A stretch of 64,000 nucleotides of DNA from Phylloscopus collybita (lineage: Eukaryota > Chordata > Aves > Passeriformes > Phylloscopidae). Where the stretch lies: contig JAJNNQ010000009.1 in the NCBI GenBank assembly GCA_027886175.1, positions 19,069,501-19,133,500 on the forward strand, given 5' to 3'. The notes below the pieces were generated by a model. It did no database searches and was not told where the DNA came from. It saw only the letters and a program-made list of their open reading frames with translations. Positions 36,955-48,290 of the stretch are shown here, piece by piece; position 1 is the stretch's first letter, and each line of letters starts with the position of its first letter. Made by a program: the position numbers and the translations under genes.

Positions 36955-37680
36955 AGAGTTTATATTGGGCAGGATCAGCCCAATTGGCCAGATCTGGTGT
37001 TAAGTAACTTGGTCGTTATTGTGGTAAATGTCTATCCCAATGCTTAAATGTACCCATTACTTTCAATGTAGCCTTTAACAGTCCATTGTATTGGTCAGTT
37101 TTACCAGAGGTTGATGCATTTACAGGGGATGTGACACATCCACTCAATGCCGTGACCTTTGGCCCATGTTTTTATGAAGTTATTTTGGAAATTAGTTCTG
37201 TTGTCTGGCTTACTTCTTTCTAGGGTGCCATGTCTCCATGCGACTTCCTTTTCAAGGCTCAGGGTAGTATTTCAGGTAGTAACACGGAGCAGAGAATATA
37301 TTTCCAACTACCCAGTGGTTCCTTCTACCCTTGTAAGGACACGGTGCTTTCCTTGGTGGGGTGTTTTGGAGTGCGATATAAATATGGGAAGGCCTGGCAG
37401 CTTGATTGTATTTCAGATAATTCCCTCAGATACTGGATACCTTTCTCTATTGGGGTCCACTTGCCTGGCTGGCATATAGAAACTTCCTTGAAGTATACCT
37501 TTTTCCTTTACACTAGATGGGATTTGCCTCCAGAGGCTAAGAACTTGTGTCTCTTTTCCAATCACCTTTTCAGTGCCCCCTTCCCTAGAAAGTTATCCCA
37601 GTGGCTTGGCTTCCCTACCCTCTAACTCCAGGCTCCTGATCTCACCAGCCAGAGGGTGGTAAACTGAACTGGAACTTCAC
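36955..37680 (-). pseudogene. Decayed ERVL-like pol remnant (integrase region)
   Basis: Minus-strand translation in shifting frames gives short segments that fit an ERVL-type pol. A tether/RNase H-to-integrase segment containing TPIEKGIQYLREL lies near 37440-37480. An integrase core segment with LEKEVAWRHGTLER lies near 37210-37260. A later core segment with QYNGLLKATLKVMG lies near 37050-37090, followed by a decayed WLVNTR-like region near 37000. Stops and at least two frameshifts separate them, and a stretch between the first two segments is missing. No LTR of matching orientation brackets it, so it is an isolated fragment of an old provirus. Plus-strand open frames of 106 and 131 codons over it are antisense shadows. 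Confidence 0.72.
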
Positions 37681-37954
37681 AAACATTTTTTTGTTCCTTC
37701 TTGGTCAACTTAATAAATAAAAACATTATCACTACATTGTTTGAGTTACTTTTGCTGTGATTTATATTAACAGTATTTTTACATCAAAGGTTATGTGGAG
37801 ACAAATTTTTAATTTTTCAAGCAGTGAGGGAAAGATATTTTTGAAACACATCATTAATCTATATATTCTTTCTCAGAGCTGTTTTCTGTTTATGCATAAA
37901 ACTCCCATCATGGTATCTGCCCCATCACATATACATCACCAAGTCTTGTGAAAG

Positions 37955-38030
37955 TATAGATTTTAAGAGAGCTCTGCAAATCCTCTGGTTCCAAACCTCT
38001 TGTAAAAGCAGAGCCAAGATGATCTTGATG
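37955..38030 (-). mobile_element. CR1 LINE 3' end fragment, minus strand
   Basis: 'caaatcctctggttccaaac' and 'ctcttgtaaaagcagagcca' are the reverse complement of a CR1 3' UTR. Only about 75 bp can be recognised, immediately left of an LTR. Confidence 0.5.
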
Positions 38031-38352
38031 CCTTGAGAGGCAACCTGGAACAGAGGCTAGGCAGTGTTAAAGGAATAAAGTAGGTATTTATTAAAAGGCC
38101 TTCAAAGAATACACCTTGGGTAGTACAAGAGCCTGGCCAAGGCTACACCCAAGATGGATGATGGGTCACGTGTTCTCACACTTTTATAAGTTTTGGTACA
38201 TTGACATATTGGGGTTAATTGTCCAATTACAGCTTCAGGTTATGAAGTCACATCCTTCCAGTTTGCTCTCCTCAATTCACTGTTTATACTTTTTGGGCCT
38301 GAAGCTGCAACGGTGTCCATGGTTCTTGGTGGAAAATTATTGTTTTGTATAA
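38030..38352 (-). mobile_element. ERVK-like LTR, minus strand
   Basis: The plus strand reads 'gttaaaggaataaagtaggt' and 'atttattaaaaggccttcaa', so the minus strand has AATAAATACC as a poly(A) signal. To the right lie 'cttttataagttttggtaca' and 'aattgtccaattacagcttc', a U3-like region I recognise from passerine ERVK-type LTRs. The left terminus, near 'gagaggcaacctgg', and the right terminus are not exact, and no target duplication was identified. Confidence 0.65.
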
Positions 38353-38439
38353 CTAAACTGTGAAGAGAACTTGCTAACCCTTTATATGAAGTTCAGAATT
38401 GTATATTAATGCAGTACAAAATCTGGAAAACATGAAAGC

Positions 38440-38850
38440 TAAAACTTAAAGGAATCAAAGTCCTTGTCAAGCTGAATCTTGAACTCCTCCAGTGACAGAA
38501 ATTCTGCTTTGTCTGTGTGCCACCTTATCTAATGTTTGAACCTTCTCATAAAGAGGGATTTCTGTCTTTTATTTAGGCAGAATTTCCCTTGAAGCAACTT
38601 GTGCCTGTCACCTCTTGTCCTGTCACCTTGCAGCCTAGTGAGAAGACAACCTCTATAAGTTCTCTGAAACTCCCTTTTAGCTACTCAGAGACTGTGATTA
38701 GGAGTTCCCCTCTGAGCCTTCTCTACTCTAGGCTGAATAAACATGATTTCTTCAATCTTTCTTCATGTGCCAAGTCATTCAACCATCTAATCATATTGGC
38801 GGCCCTTTGTTGGACCCTCTCCAGTTGTTCAATGTCTCTCTTAAACTGGT
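38440..38850 (-). mobile_element. CR1 LINE fragment, minus strand
   Basis: 'cctcttgtcctgtcaccttg', 'tgagccttctctactctagg', 'ctgaataaacatgatttctt' and 'ggaccctctccagttgttca' are the reverse complement of the CR1 ORF2 C-terminus and 3' region. The short open frame on the plus strand is antisense to the LINE and not a gene. Confidence 0.88.
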
Positions 38851-39164
38851 GAATCAAAACAGTCAATCAAGCATAACAATCATCTCAATGAGAATTCATG
38901 TTGAGAACTGCCAACTTACCGTATCTTCAACAACTAAGACAGATGGCCCTAGGTAATTATTGAGGGCTTTACCCAAAATATCATAAAACGAACTCTGTTG
39001 GCATAAGTTGCTTTGGTTTGTTTGACTTTTGTTTGTGTTGTGTGTGTTTGTTTGTTTAATTTTAAATAAAAATGAAAACAAAATCTAAGTTTTAATAATA
39101 AAATTTTTCTGATTTTCTTTGGTTTGTGAAAAATTGGGCATAAACTAGCAGTGTATGCTGCTAA
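38851..39164. other. Unique DNA with a GT-rich patch
   Basis: A GTTTG-rich patch lies at about 39010-39060; otherwise nothing is recognised. Confidence 0.45.
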
Positions 39165-39290
39165 ATGCATTGATAAGATCACAGCCAGGAAGCTGAGCAG
39201 GGTGACTATTCTCCTCTGCTAAACATTTCTGAGATCACAGAAATGGAATTCTCCACCTAGTTCTGGACCTTAGAGCACAAGAAAGAGACT
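39165..39290 (+). mobile_element. CR1 LINE fragment, plus strand
   Basis: 'gagcagggtgactattctcc' and 'ttctggaccttagagcacaa' followed by 'gaaagaga' resemble the CR1 ORF2 C-terminal region in plus orientation. The fragment is short and diverged. Confidence 0.5.
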
Positions 39291-39470
39291 ATCATAGAAA
39301 CAGAATCACAGAACAGGTAAGACTTGAAGGGACAGCTGGAGGATCACTTAGTCAAATCTCCTTGATCAGGCAGGGTTCCTTAGAGCATATAACTGAGTAT
39401 TATGGCCAGGACTGAACATCTTCAGAGAAGGAGATACAGTGACACTGCACGTCCTTATACTTCATATACG
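39291..39470 (-). mobile_element. CR1 LINE 3' fragment, minus strand
   Basis: 'tcatagaaacagaatcacag' is the inverted CR1 octamer tail, followed by 'aagggacagctggaggatca' and 'tccttgatcaggcagggttc'. It abuts an oppositely oriented CR1 piece at about 39290. Confidence 0.75.
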
Positions 39471-40659
39471 GCCCGGTGAAAAATGTTTAAATGTTTAAAG
39501 ATTATTAACAACTCTCTCTGGCAGGAAATCGAACTAAAATTGAACTATCAAAACGTTTAAACCGTAAGTTTTAAAAAATGTATCTTGAATTGAACCTTAT
39601 TTTTTACTCTGAAATCTGATGCCTTAATTGACATTCAAAATCTGAAATTTATTTTGAAGATTTACCAGAAGTTAAACAAAATAATTATTTGGTTTGTGTA
39701 CTTTGGTTTAAAGTAATTTTAGCCACAAAATGTTAATGATATCATCATGTCATTATTACTGAGTCAAGGCACCCATTGATGACAAGATTTCAGTTCTACA
39801 AAATACTGACAATCTTAGATATGCTGTAGAAGGATTGGGTCTGGATCCAATGAAGGATCAACCTTGTCATTGTAATTGAGAGAATACACAGTTCAGCATG
39901 CAACTTGCATATTTTGCAGCTTTTAGCATGAGGGTTATATGAATGGATATATATAATTATAAAAGAAGTTTTGTAGGTTTGATTCCATGTGAGATGTAAA
40001 TAAAATACAAAACATAAATATTACACTTTTTGTATGCCTTGATAAGAGATGAAGTGCAATGATTACTATGGATGAAATTCAGTTTACATCTTGAAAGTGT
40101 TTTCTACTAGTGCAATAGGTATTTTAGATATACAAATGGTTAGAGATCTGTCACTGTATGCATAGAAATCTCTATTAATGTCACATAATATATTAAATTA
40201 TTTTAAAAATACTTAATATGCTATTTCTAGCCCCTGTTGTTCTTTAAGCAAGATATGCAGGACAGCAAGTGGCAGAAAGACCGGTGTAAGTAATCTTGTG
40301 CCTTTGTAATATTCAAGTCAGTAACATACTGGAAACGAAACAAAAATCAGGGTTGCTTTAATGAACCATCTTGTAACTGTATTATACGACTTTTTTCTTC
40401 ACACCTCAAGATTAATACATGCTTAAGGGTGCAAAGAGCACAGCTTTAAGAAATACTTGCTGAATAGTTATAGATGTTCTCATTACCTAATGATGGTTTT
40501 CATGTGTCTACAAGATGAGAAGGAATTTCTGGCCTTTTTAAGATAGACTTAGATCAATTAATTTGAGTAGAAAACAAGTGTTCTGAATGCAGATGTAAAA
40601 GAAAAATGCCTAAAGGTTTAGCATTCCAGTCTCTTATTGACTGCTCTCTGTAAATATAT
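39471..40659. other. Unique AT-rich DNA, no gene seen
   Basis: No repeat family or gene is recognised. Confidence 0.5.
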
Positions 40660-40736
40660 TCTGGTTTTGGCTGGGGTGAAGTTATGAAGTGAACTCTCTT
40701 TATAGCTATCTGCATGGTGCCGTGTATTTGATTTGT

Positions 40737-41668
40737 GTGGCCAGGTTTTGGTAGCAGGAGGGCTGCAGGGATGTCTTCTGTAAGAAGTTGCTAGAAGTTT
40801 AATCCATGTCCAGCAGAGCCAATGCCAGTCAGAGCCAAGACAGGTACGCTGCTGGCCAAGGCTGGGACAATTAGAAATGTTGGTAAAAACTCTGTGATAA
40901 TGTATTTAAGAGGAAAATAAAAGATATTGCACAAATATAATTGCAGCCAGAGAAGAGTGGGGTGAGAACATGTGAGAGGAACAACTCTGCAGACACCCAA
41001 GTGAGTGGAGTAGGAGGGGCAGGAGGTGCTCCAGGCACTGGAGCTGATATTCCTTTGCAGCCCATGATGCAGACCATGGTGAGACAGCTGTATGCTTGCA
41101 GCCTGTGGAGGATCACAGGAATGCAGAGATGCATCTGTAGGCAAAGGAGGAGATCCAGGCTGCAGAAAGTGGATGCCTGAGAGGAGACTGTGACTCCATG
41201 CAAGACTTGTCCTGGAGGAGGCTCCTGGCAGGGACCTGCAGACCAGTGGAGAGGAGGCCATGATGGAGAAGGTTTCCTGGTAGTACCTGTGAATCTGTGG
41301 AGGACTCACACTGGAACAGGCTCTGCCTGAGGGACAGCACCTTTTGGAAGAGTGACCCATGCTGCAGCAGCTCATGGAGAGCTATTGCCTGTGGGATGAA
41401 CACATAGTGGAAAAGGTGGTGGAGAGCTGTCTCCCATGGAACAGATACCATGGTGCAGCAAAAGAATTACTCTCCCTGAGCAGAGGGAGAAATAACTTAT
41501 GACGAACTGTCTTTAATCCACATTCCATTTTCCTGAGCCACTGGAGGAGAAAGTATTGCTCAGGAAGGAGGGAGAGGTGGAGAGAAAATGTTTTTCAGGT
41601 TTATTTTGTTTCTCGTTATCTTGCTCTGATTATTTTAGTAATAAATTCAAGTAATATCCCAAATTCAA
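40737..41668 (+). mobile_element. Family B LTR (ERVL-like), plus strand
   Basis: This LTR begins near 'gtggccaggttttggtagca'. It has repeated variants of 'gcagcccatg' and 'tggagcag' across its middle and an AATAAA at about 41640 in 'agtaataaattcaagtaata'. The repeated units resemble those of the copies at 24.2, 31.9, 49.8 and 53.4 kb. It stops about 30 bp after the poly(A) signal, so the U5 end seen in complete members is missing. Overlapping open frames of 110-194 codons on the minus strand are compositional artefacts. Confidence 0.78.
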
Positions 41669-42125
41669 GGCTGATAACACACCATAGTTTTGGCTACTGC
41701 TTAACAGTACTTGCACATCATCAAGGCTTCCTCTGTCTTTCTCCCCACGCATACCATCCCCACAAAGTGAGTTGACTGGATGTCAGCAAGAGACTGAGAT
41801 GACAGAGCCAGCACAGCTGAGCTGAGCTGACCAAAGGGATAGCCAATGCCATACCACATCGTGTTAAGCAGTAAAAGCAGGTGGAATGAATAAAGAAGCA
41901 GAGGAAAATTCATGTATTTGCAATGGTGTTTGTCTTCCCAAGAAACATGTGCCAAAGGCCTGCTTTTTTTGAAATGAGTAAGCATCTGTCTTATGGAAAG
42001 TAGTAAATTGAATCTGTATTTTACCAGTGCTTGCAGCTTTTTGTGTGTGTGTAATTAAACGGGCATTACCTTGATGCATGAGTCTGTTCTCATTCTTTCT
42101 ATTTTTCTTCCCATTCCCAGGCTGG

Positions 42126-42190
42126 GGTGAGTGAGTGAGTGGGTGGGTGGGTGAGTGGGTGAGTGAGTGGGTGAGTGAATGAGTGAGTGA
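42126..42190 (+). repeat. (GTGA)n/(GTGG)n microsatellite
   Basis: About 65 bp of GTGA, GTGG and GGTG tetranucleotides in an interrupted array. It lies at the position where related LTRs have a short gtgagtgag-like segment, so it probably grew from LTR sequence. Confidence 0.92.
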
Positions 42191-42240
42191 AAGGTAGGCT
42201 GGGTGTTTAGCTACTGTTCAGGGTCAGGCCATCATGCATA

Positions 42241-43544
42241 CCTAAGTTATGTAGGCCATGAGATTCATCTGGGGAGTAATCTGTATGTAGTTACTGTGTG
42301 TGTGCTTCATTGTCTCAACAACTTATTCAGGAAAATTAAAAATTACAAAATCACCTTGATTAAGCAGAAAATACTGTAGAAATAAGCAAAGCATTATTGT
42401 TTAAATCTATTCTCCTATTTATCCAATACACCACTGAATCATGATCTATTCTGTGAAGAAATCTGCTTGTCCCAGAATAATCAGTCGTCAAGTTCTATTT
42501 CACGGGAGCATGAGAAATCATTAAATGTTATTTTGTCTCTTCTGGAACAGAGGTGAAACTAAGTCTTAAATTTTCTATAATGTTTTTCAATAAGTATACT
42601 GTGGATAGTTCTGACTACTTTTTGGTCTATCAAGAATTTACCCTGGAAAATTCTTAAAAAAATCTGGGGTTTGTGTTTCTCACAGTAGATATTTAGCATG
42701 CACAAATAAACTATTGTGTGCTAATACACTTACTGTTACTGTTACCATTTCAACTTCCATTAAAAAAAAGGAAAAGGTTTTGGATTTAAGTGGTAAATGA
42801 ACAAAATTGTTATTATGCAAGACTACAAAAAAACCCAAACAAACCAACAAACCCAGAGCTTTTGTTTTCCAAGCTCTTTGTCATTTAAGAATCTCAGACG
42901 CACACCGGAAAGGCTTGGTGTCATTTCTCCAAGATTTTATGGAAAGGTTCACTTGAGAGAAATTCAACACACTTTTGGATTTTTTCTGTGTTACACATGA
43001 ACAATATCTTTCAAATCGTGTTTTAATTATAATGCAAAAAACAGCCCAGATAAGGGAAAATAAAGGCAAATTTTGAGTTTAAATGCTGTGGTGATGCCCA
43101 GAGATGGAGAGGATGATTGTATTCTGATTAAAAATTAGAAGAAAATGAATAAGCAAATTGTGCAACAATTGAATGATGAGCTTGGTGCATATGGAGAATG
43201 TAAGGGCATGCCAAGAGGATCTGTACTTTTGTGGTATAGGTGAGAATGAGAAAAATAGTTTTTTGGGAAACATTGATTTAACAAATTGTTTTTCGAAAGA
43301 CATAAATAAAGTGCTAAATGAGAAGAAAAAAAAAGTATCTGCCAAAGTTAGTCCTCATCTTAAGCTGTGAAAAGGTCAAGCATCTAGACTCAGTTAACAT
43401 CTAAGGTTCTCCTGTAATCATCAAAGACAGACACTTTCAAAGGGTAATAAATTGTAAATATTTTAGATACCTTCTACCCTAATGGCTGTATGATTTTATA
43501 TATCCCATTCTGTATATTGCATTCTAAACTAGATAAAATTCCAA
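42241..43544. other. Unique AT-rich DNA, no gene seen
   Basis: No repeat family or gene is recognised. Confidence 0.5.
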
Positions 43545-43650
43545 CTGGCCTTGTCTGACCTCATGGCTGACCCCTGTTTTGAGCAAAAAGTTGGATTCAG
43601 GTGATATTCTGAAATTAATTTCATGAATTATTTTGATCCTACTAGTCTAA
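43545..43650 (+). mobile_element. Possible old CR1 3' tail, plus strand
   Basis: 'ctgacctcatggctgacccc', 'gttggattcaggtgatattc' and a terminal 'ttttgatcctact' follow the order of a CR1 3' end but with many differences. It is an old or chance match. Confidence 0.45.
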
Positions 43651-46600
43651 ATATATGATCAAAATATTTTGCATTGGACACTTATTTGTTCTACTCATTA
43701 AACACAGGCAAATTCTACAGATCTCATGCTTGAAGACTGTAAAACATAATTTTGCCCCATATTTTTGAGTATACCAAGTTTCTTCCAGTGTAAGTTATTA
43801 CAATTGCCTGCACAGCCCCATCAAGCTCATAGGCTTTATCTTGACCTGACAGCACAGTATCAGGACTTCTTTTAGCTTGATTTATCCTCAGTTGATTTTA
43901 ATTAGTTTTAACTCTCAGCTAGCTGCAAAATATATTTTACTTTAGTTTTACCTGGCAGAAAAAAAAGGCAAGTAATTGTTCTGGCTGGACAGAATTGTCT
44001 GTGATCTCAGAATAAAATGTGCTGTAAATAAATGTAGGTGTGATCTTTTAACAAAACGTGCTGTGGAAGAGAGCAGATACCAGAAAGATCTCAAACAATA
44101 AACAAAAATCACTGCCATCCGTCATTGGTCATTACCAAAAAGTTAACCTTGGGCACCACACAAACCCATTGTTGAGATAAAAAATAAAAAGCCTGAATAA
44201 CTGGAAGGCCAATGACAAGAATAAAAATATTTTGACTTGTCATAAAACCCTCCATGTCCAATCTATTTGATGAAGATGGAAAGAAACACTGGGGAGGTGA
44301 GCATAACACCACAGAAAAAGGGCTGTTAGTGGTACTGTAATGTATAACAATTTTACTTATGTGGCTTTTCTTTATTAATTTAGGCTATGAGTATTAGTAT
44401 TGTTGTAACTGATAAACTGCTGTATTTTGATTAGATTTTAAGAGTTCCATTACACAGTAAATTCTTTATTCCATGTACACAATATATTCAGTTTTGCATG
44501 TAAAATTATGAATGTAACATCAGCTGCCTGATTCTGTATGAGAAAATTATTTTGACTCTCACTGAAAATCTTCATTTTCTTTTTCCTTGATCCTTCTGGA
44601 AAAACATTTCTGTGGCTTATCCTCAGACAACCCTGGAATTATAACTTTTTCATACTGAAAAAGAAATGTTCTAAAAATTGTGCTGAGTAGATTCTACTTT
44701 CCCCCACCCCCACTCTACACCCATTTATTCCAGTCTTCATCCTGACATTCAGATTAACAATTGGAACACTTAGAACTTAGTTTCAGAGCTGGGAGACCCA
44801 GGACCATTTTTCCTGGTACATACCATCATGCCTGTACAACAGGCAGTCTTCCCACAAAGATGTGATATCATTTCCACCTGTCAGTTAGGAACAGAGGCAA
44901 TTACAGCTTGTTCTGAGAAATTAGCAGAAGCAGCATTTTATGTTAATACCTCATTTTGAGCCATTTAATCTGAAGATTTAGGTGCCATTAATTCCCCTTC
45001 AGTCTTTTGTATCACAATTATATTGTACTGTCTCTCCTTTATTTGTTGTTGCCAACAGTCACTGCTCACTGAATGATGACAGACATGCCGGCACGTCTAT
45101 AACCTGAAAATAGAGCTAAATGTTATCAAAATCCACATACTTTTCCACAGAAACAGATGCTAGCAATATCCTAAGATGGATAATGCTAGTTATCCTGGCT
45201 TTTAGCCAGTTACCCTGGCTTTTCTGAGGATGCTGAGCTTATGACAGAACTAACCTAACCTGGGCACCTGCCTGTAGGATAGTGAAGAGATTTTGACAGG
45301 AAGTTAGAGAAAAGCTAAATTGTAATATCTTTCATTTGGAAAAAATACATTAGTCCACATAGCTTATTACTATAGTAATTGAGTAATTGAGGCAAAGAAA
45401 CTGGATTCAGGCTTTTGAGTTTGATTAACTGGTTGGGGTTTTATCCCTTTTTTTATTCCTAATTTAAAACAAACAAACAAACAAACAAACAAAAACCAGA
45501 CAAAACCCCCATAAAAAACAGTAGAAAACCTTAAACCAAGATTCAGTAAAGTTACATTTCAAGTTTGAGCCTTCACTTGGTCACTAAAAAGCTTGACACA
45601 CTTGGTCAATAAAAAGCTCTAGAGAGAAGGCAATTAGGTAAGTGATGTGTTCATTTCGAATCTGAGCTTAAATGTTCTATCACTTTTTAAAACAAAGTCT
45701 AGTGTATCAGACATAATGATAAATATTTCTATACTTCTGAGTAAGTATAAATATAGTTAAACTGTATTTGTAAGTGTAAGATGAAAAACAGCTATGTCTG
45801 TCAAACTCAATTATCACACTGCAAAAAAAAAGGAGTCTTTTCAGCAATCAAAAGAGTTTTTGGAAAAGAATAAATGAAACTTCAAAAGTTGACCATGGCA
45901 GTGTGTAATAAAAAAACAAAATTATCTGAGAAAACAAAGTCATCAGCTGTCTTCTAGGCAACAAATCAGGATCGGAATGTTTCCATCTGCTGTGCCTGGA
46001 GGGTGAATCAGTTAATCATTTTTTAACTTGGACTTTTAGATAACTATAATACATTGAGACAAAATCTGGCACAACATTCCCTCCTTGTCTCTCAGGAATT
46101 TAAAATTTAATGGTTTAATTGTGTGGATTATTATTTTGTGATGTTCTATTCTGCTTGCATAACAGTACATACATTATCTTCTGTGACCAAACCAAAGAAG
46201 GTTTAGTATTTTTCACAGATTTGTTCACTGAAAACTAGGAAGAGAAAAAAAAAGCTAAAAAAAGTTTTAATTGCTACTTCTGCCTCCAGACCCTTTGATT
46301 ATAATGGCTATAACTTACACTCAAGGAAGCAGTAACCTAGGAAATACCTCTCTGTATTTCACCTCTCTGGTTTCCTTACCTCCAACTCTTTTAAATTACA
46401 CTCATGGGGTTTTTTTTACTGATCTTTAAATATTGCATCTGTCTTGAACTTGAATAAGGTACCTATTGATTTCTTACCAGTGACTAATAGAACAGAAAAA
46501 TAATTTTCCTGGTTTTTAGGTGAACAATAAACTAACAGGAGCCTTTTGTTGACTCATTTCCAACATCTCCTCAACAATGCTGTTGCACCATATGTATGGG

Positions 46601-46669
46601 ATAGGTTTGATTGTTTGATAGCAATTAGCTCTACTTTCAGAAATTAGAGTGAAGGCAATGTTAGTGGGT
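43651..46669. other. Unique DNA, no gene seen
   Basis: No gene or transposon is recognised. An (AAAC)n microsatellite lies at 45466-45494. The 44760-45110 segment is less AT-biased than its surroundings and free of simple repeats. Confidence 0.5.
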
Positions 46670-48285
46670 CATAAATTCAGCAAGCAGAAGAGAAGACAGG
46701 CAGAGCTATACAAGGAACTCATTGAGAAGCTCATGAATGATTTCTAGATGAGTGATCAGGCTTTGTGGGAGGACTGCAGTGCCATGGTTCTTACATGCAG
46801 GAAGAAGACATGAAAGGACAAAGCTCAGTTAGAGTTAGAACTGGCTGTAAGAACTTGATAAAAAGTGAATGGCTTCAAAAAGTGCTTCATCATTATGTCT
46901 ACCATAATCACTCTTGAATACCTGAAAACTTTGTTTGGGATGGACTGTGAGTAGCCTGGCTCAAGGCCCATAAAAAGGAAGGTGAAAGTGATGCAAAGTC
47001 TGGAGGGGAAAGTGAAGGGCAGAACCCCTGACTTTTTCCTTCCCCCTCCAACCATCATCGCCTGCTGTGAAACACCTGAGTGAGGCCTCAGGAAGCTGAC
47101 ACCGCTGGTCTGGGGAGAGCCCTCCGATCCTCTGCTTTGGACCGAAATCACCGCGAGTGGGCCGAGGTTCGGCAGCAGCGACCGGGCACCGCGCCTGCAT
47201 CTCGGAGGGTGGGCTGCTGTATCCCAGCCGAGCTGCTCCCAAGATCGGAGAGGGCAGATAAGACACTTCAAACAGCAGGATAAAAAACAGGCAAAAGCTG
47301 CTTCGCTCCTTCCCCCCTCCCACCCCCATCTGAGCAGCAAAGGTAAGAACACAGTGGTAGCAAAGGTAGCACAGTGTGGTGGTGATCTATCCTATGCTTT
47401 TTAAAGAAACCATAGCTTTTTCTGACTTTTCTCTACTTCTCTCTTCCTCTTTGCCTCTTTTACTATTAAATAAAAATATATCAATATTTTTGACCTCAAC
47501 ATCTCATTTGGTTTTTATCTCAGTTTTTTGGGAACATTTTGAACTTTCAAAATTCTGTCTTATTCACAGAGTGTTAATTCTCTTGAATCCTCTGTGATTA
47601 AACCAGTTTGTAATACTGGCTAGTGTTGTTTCAGATAACAAGGGCTTCTTAAAGTAGTTCCTGATAGCTAGAGGAGATCTAAAGATGTTGAAGATGGTTA
47701 TCTGATTAATAAGGATGAAGAAGATTGGAGGCATTCGATGAATTTTTTGCCTTAGTCTTTAGTAATATTGATAGATCTTGGGCTTCTCAGTTATCTGAGT
47801 ATGTGGACCACAAGTGTGAGAACAGTGACTTTTCATTGGTGGACCCTGAATTGTAAGGAACCAGCTGTATCAGCTGAATGATCACAAGTCCACAAGGCCT
47901 GATGAGATTCACCCCAGAGTACTGATGAAGCTAGAGAATGTTTGAGCAGGATCTGTATTGATCACTTACCAAAGGTCTTGAGAGTCTATGCAGGTTCGTG
48001 CTGACTGGAAACTAGTCAATGTTATTTCAATCTACAAAAAGGGCACAGGGAACTGCAGACCTGGTAGTCTAATCTCAGTTCCTGGAAAAATTATGGTGAA
48101 GATTGTACTGAGTAATACTGAAAGATATTTAAAGAACAATGGAACCAACAGGGATAGTCAACATGGGTTCACAAAGGATAAGTCCTGTTTAACTAACCTG
48201 ATATTCTTCTGTGATAAGACCACCTGCCTAGTGGATGGAGGGAAGGCAGTGGATGTAGTTTTTCTGGATTTTAGTAAGGCTCACA
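46670..48285 (+). mobile_element. CR1 LINE, plus strand, endonuclease-RT linker and RT start, interrupted
   Basis: 46670-46919 resembles the CR1 ORF2 region between endonuclease and RT ('aagctcagttagagttagaa'). 47589-48285 continues through the linker and into the RT fingers ('aatgaattttttgccttagt', 'ccacaaggcctgatgagatt', 'agtcaacatgggttcacaaa'). The intervening 46920-47579 is an LTR-like insert. The copy ends inside RT at about 48285, where an opposed CR1 begins, so it lacks a 3' end. Confidence 0.82.
46911..47588 (+). mobile_element. LTR-like insert in a CR1, with a CpG-rich core
   Basis: The insert carries a TATA-like CCATAAAAAGG at 46968-46978, a CpG-rich block at about 47090-47260, and an AATAAA at 47469-47474 followed by a T-rich end. 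That is the order expected of a plus-strand LTR. The 9-mer CTCTTGAAT occurs at 46911-46919 and 47580-47588, on either side, and could be a target duplication. However, 9 bp is not a usual retroviral size and the implied termini are not TG/CA, so boundaries are uncertain. Minus-strand frames of 122-175 codons are artefacts. Confidence 0.5.
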
Positions 48286-48290
48286 AAGCC
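47988..48290 (+). pseudogene. CR1 reverse-transcriptase remnant (ORF2)
   Basis: An open frame of about 100 codons encodes the N-terminal part of a CR1 reverse transcriptase. ADWKLVNVISIYKKG (residues 5-19) is the RT 0/1 region, followed by NCRPGSLISVPGK and then DSQHGFTKDKSCLTNL (56-71). Motif A is VVFLDFSKAHKA (90-101), with the catalytic-type Asp at residue 94 (codon at 48267). The fragment stops at motif A, so the YADD-box catalytic centre and thumb are absent and the enzyme cannot work. Beyond 48290 the frame runs into an opposed CR1 copy. The apparent start Met is internal to ORF2. Confidence 0.82.

Larger units (their letters stand above)
40660..42240 (+). mobile_element. Family C LTR, plus strand, outer member of a composite
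   Basis: Two segments appear to belong to one avian LTR family. 40660-40736 ('ctggttttggctggggtgaa' to 'gtatttgatttgtg') is its 5' end. 41669-42240 continues with 'taacacaccatagttttggc', 'agctgaccaaagggatagcc', 'tttgtcttcccaagaaacat', an AATTAAA-type signal near 42051 and a 3' end near 'ttcagggtcaggccatcatg'. Between them sits a family B LTR. The 3' part contains an expanded (GTGA)n tract. The ends are approximate and no target duplication was identified. Confidence 0.65.

Noticed and set aside
37230..37625. 131-codon plus-strand open frame
   Set aside because: Antisense shadow of the ERVL-like pol remnant on the minus strand.
40791..41375. 194-codon open frame on the minus strand, the longest in the window
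   Set aside because: It is antisense to a family B LTR whose internal repeats happen to be stop-poor. It overlaps two other long frames, and none resembles a protein family.
46825..47352. 175-codon open frame on the minus strand
   Set aside because: It crosses from CR1 into the LTR-like insert and through its CpG-rich core, where stops are rare for compositional reasons.
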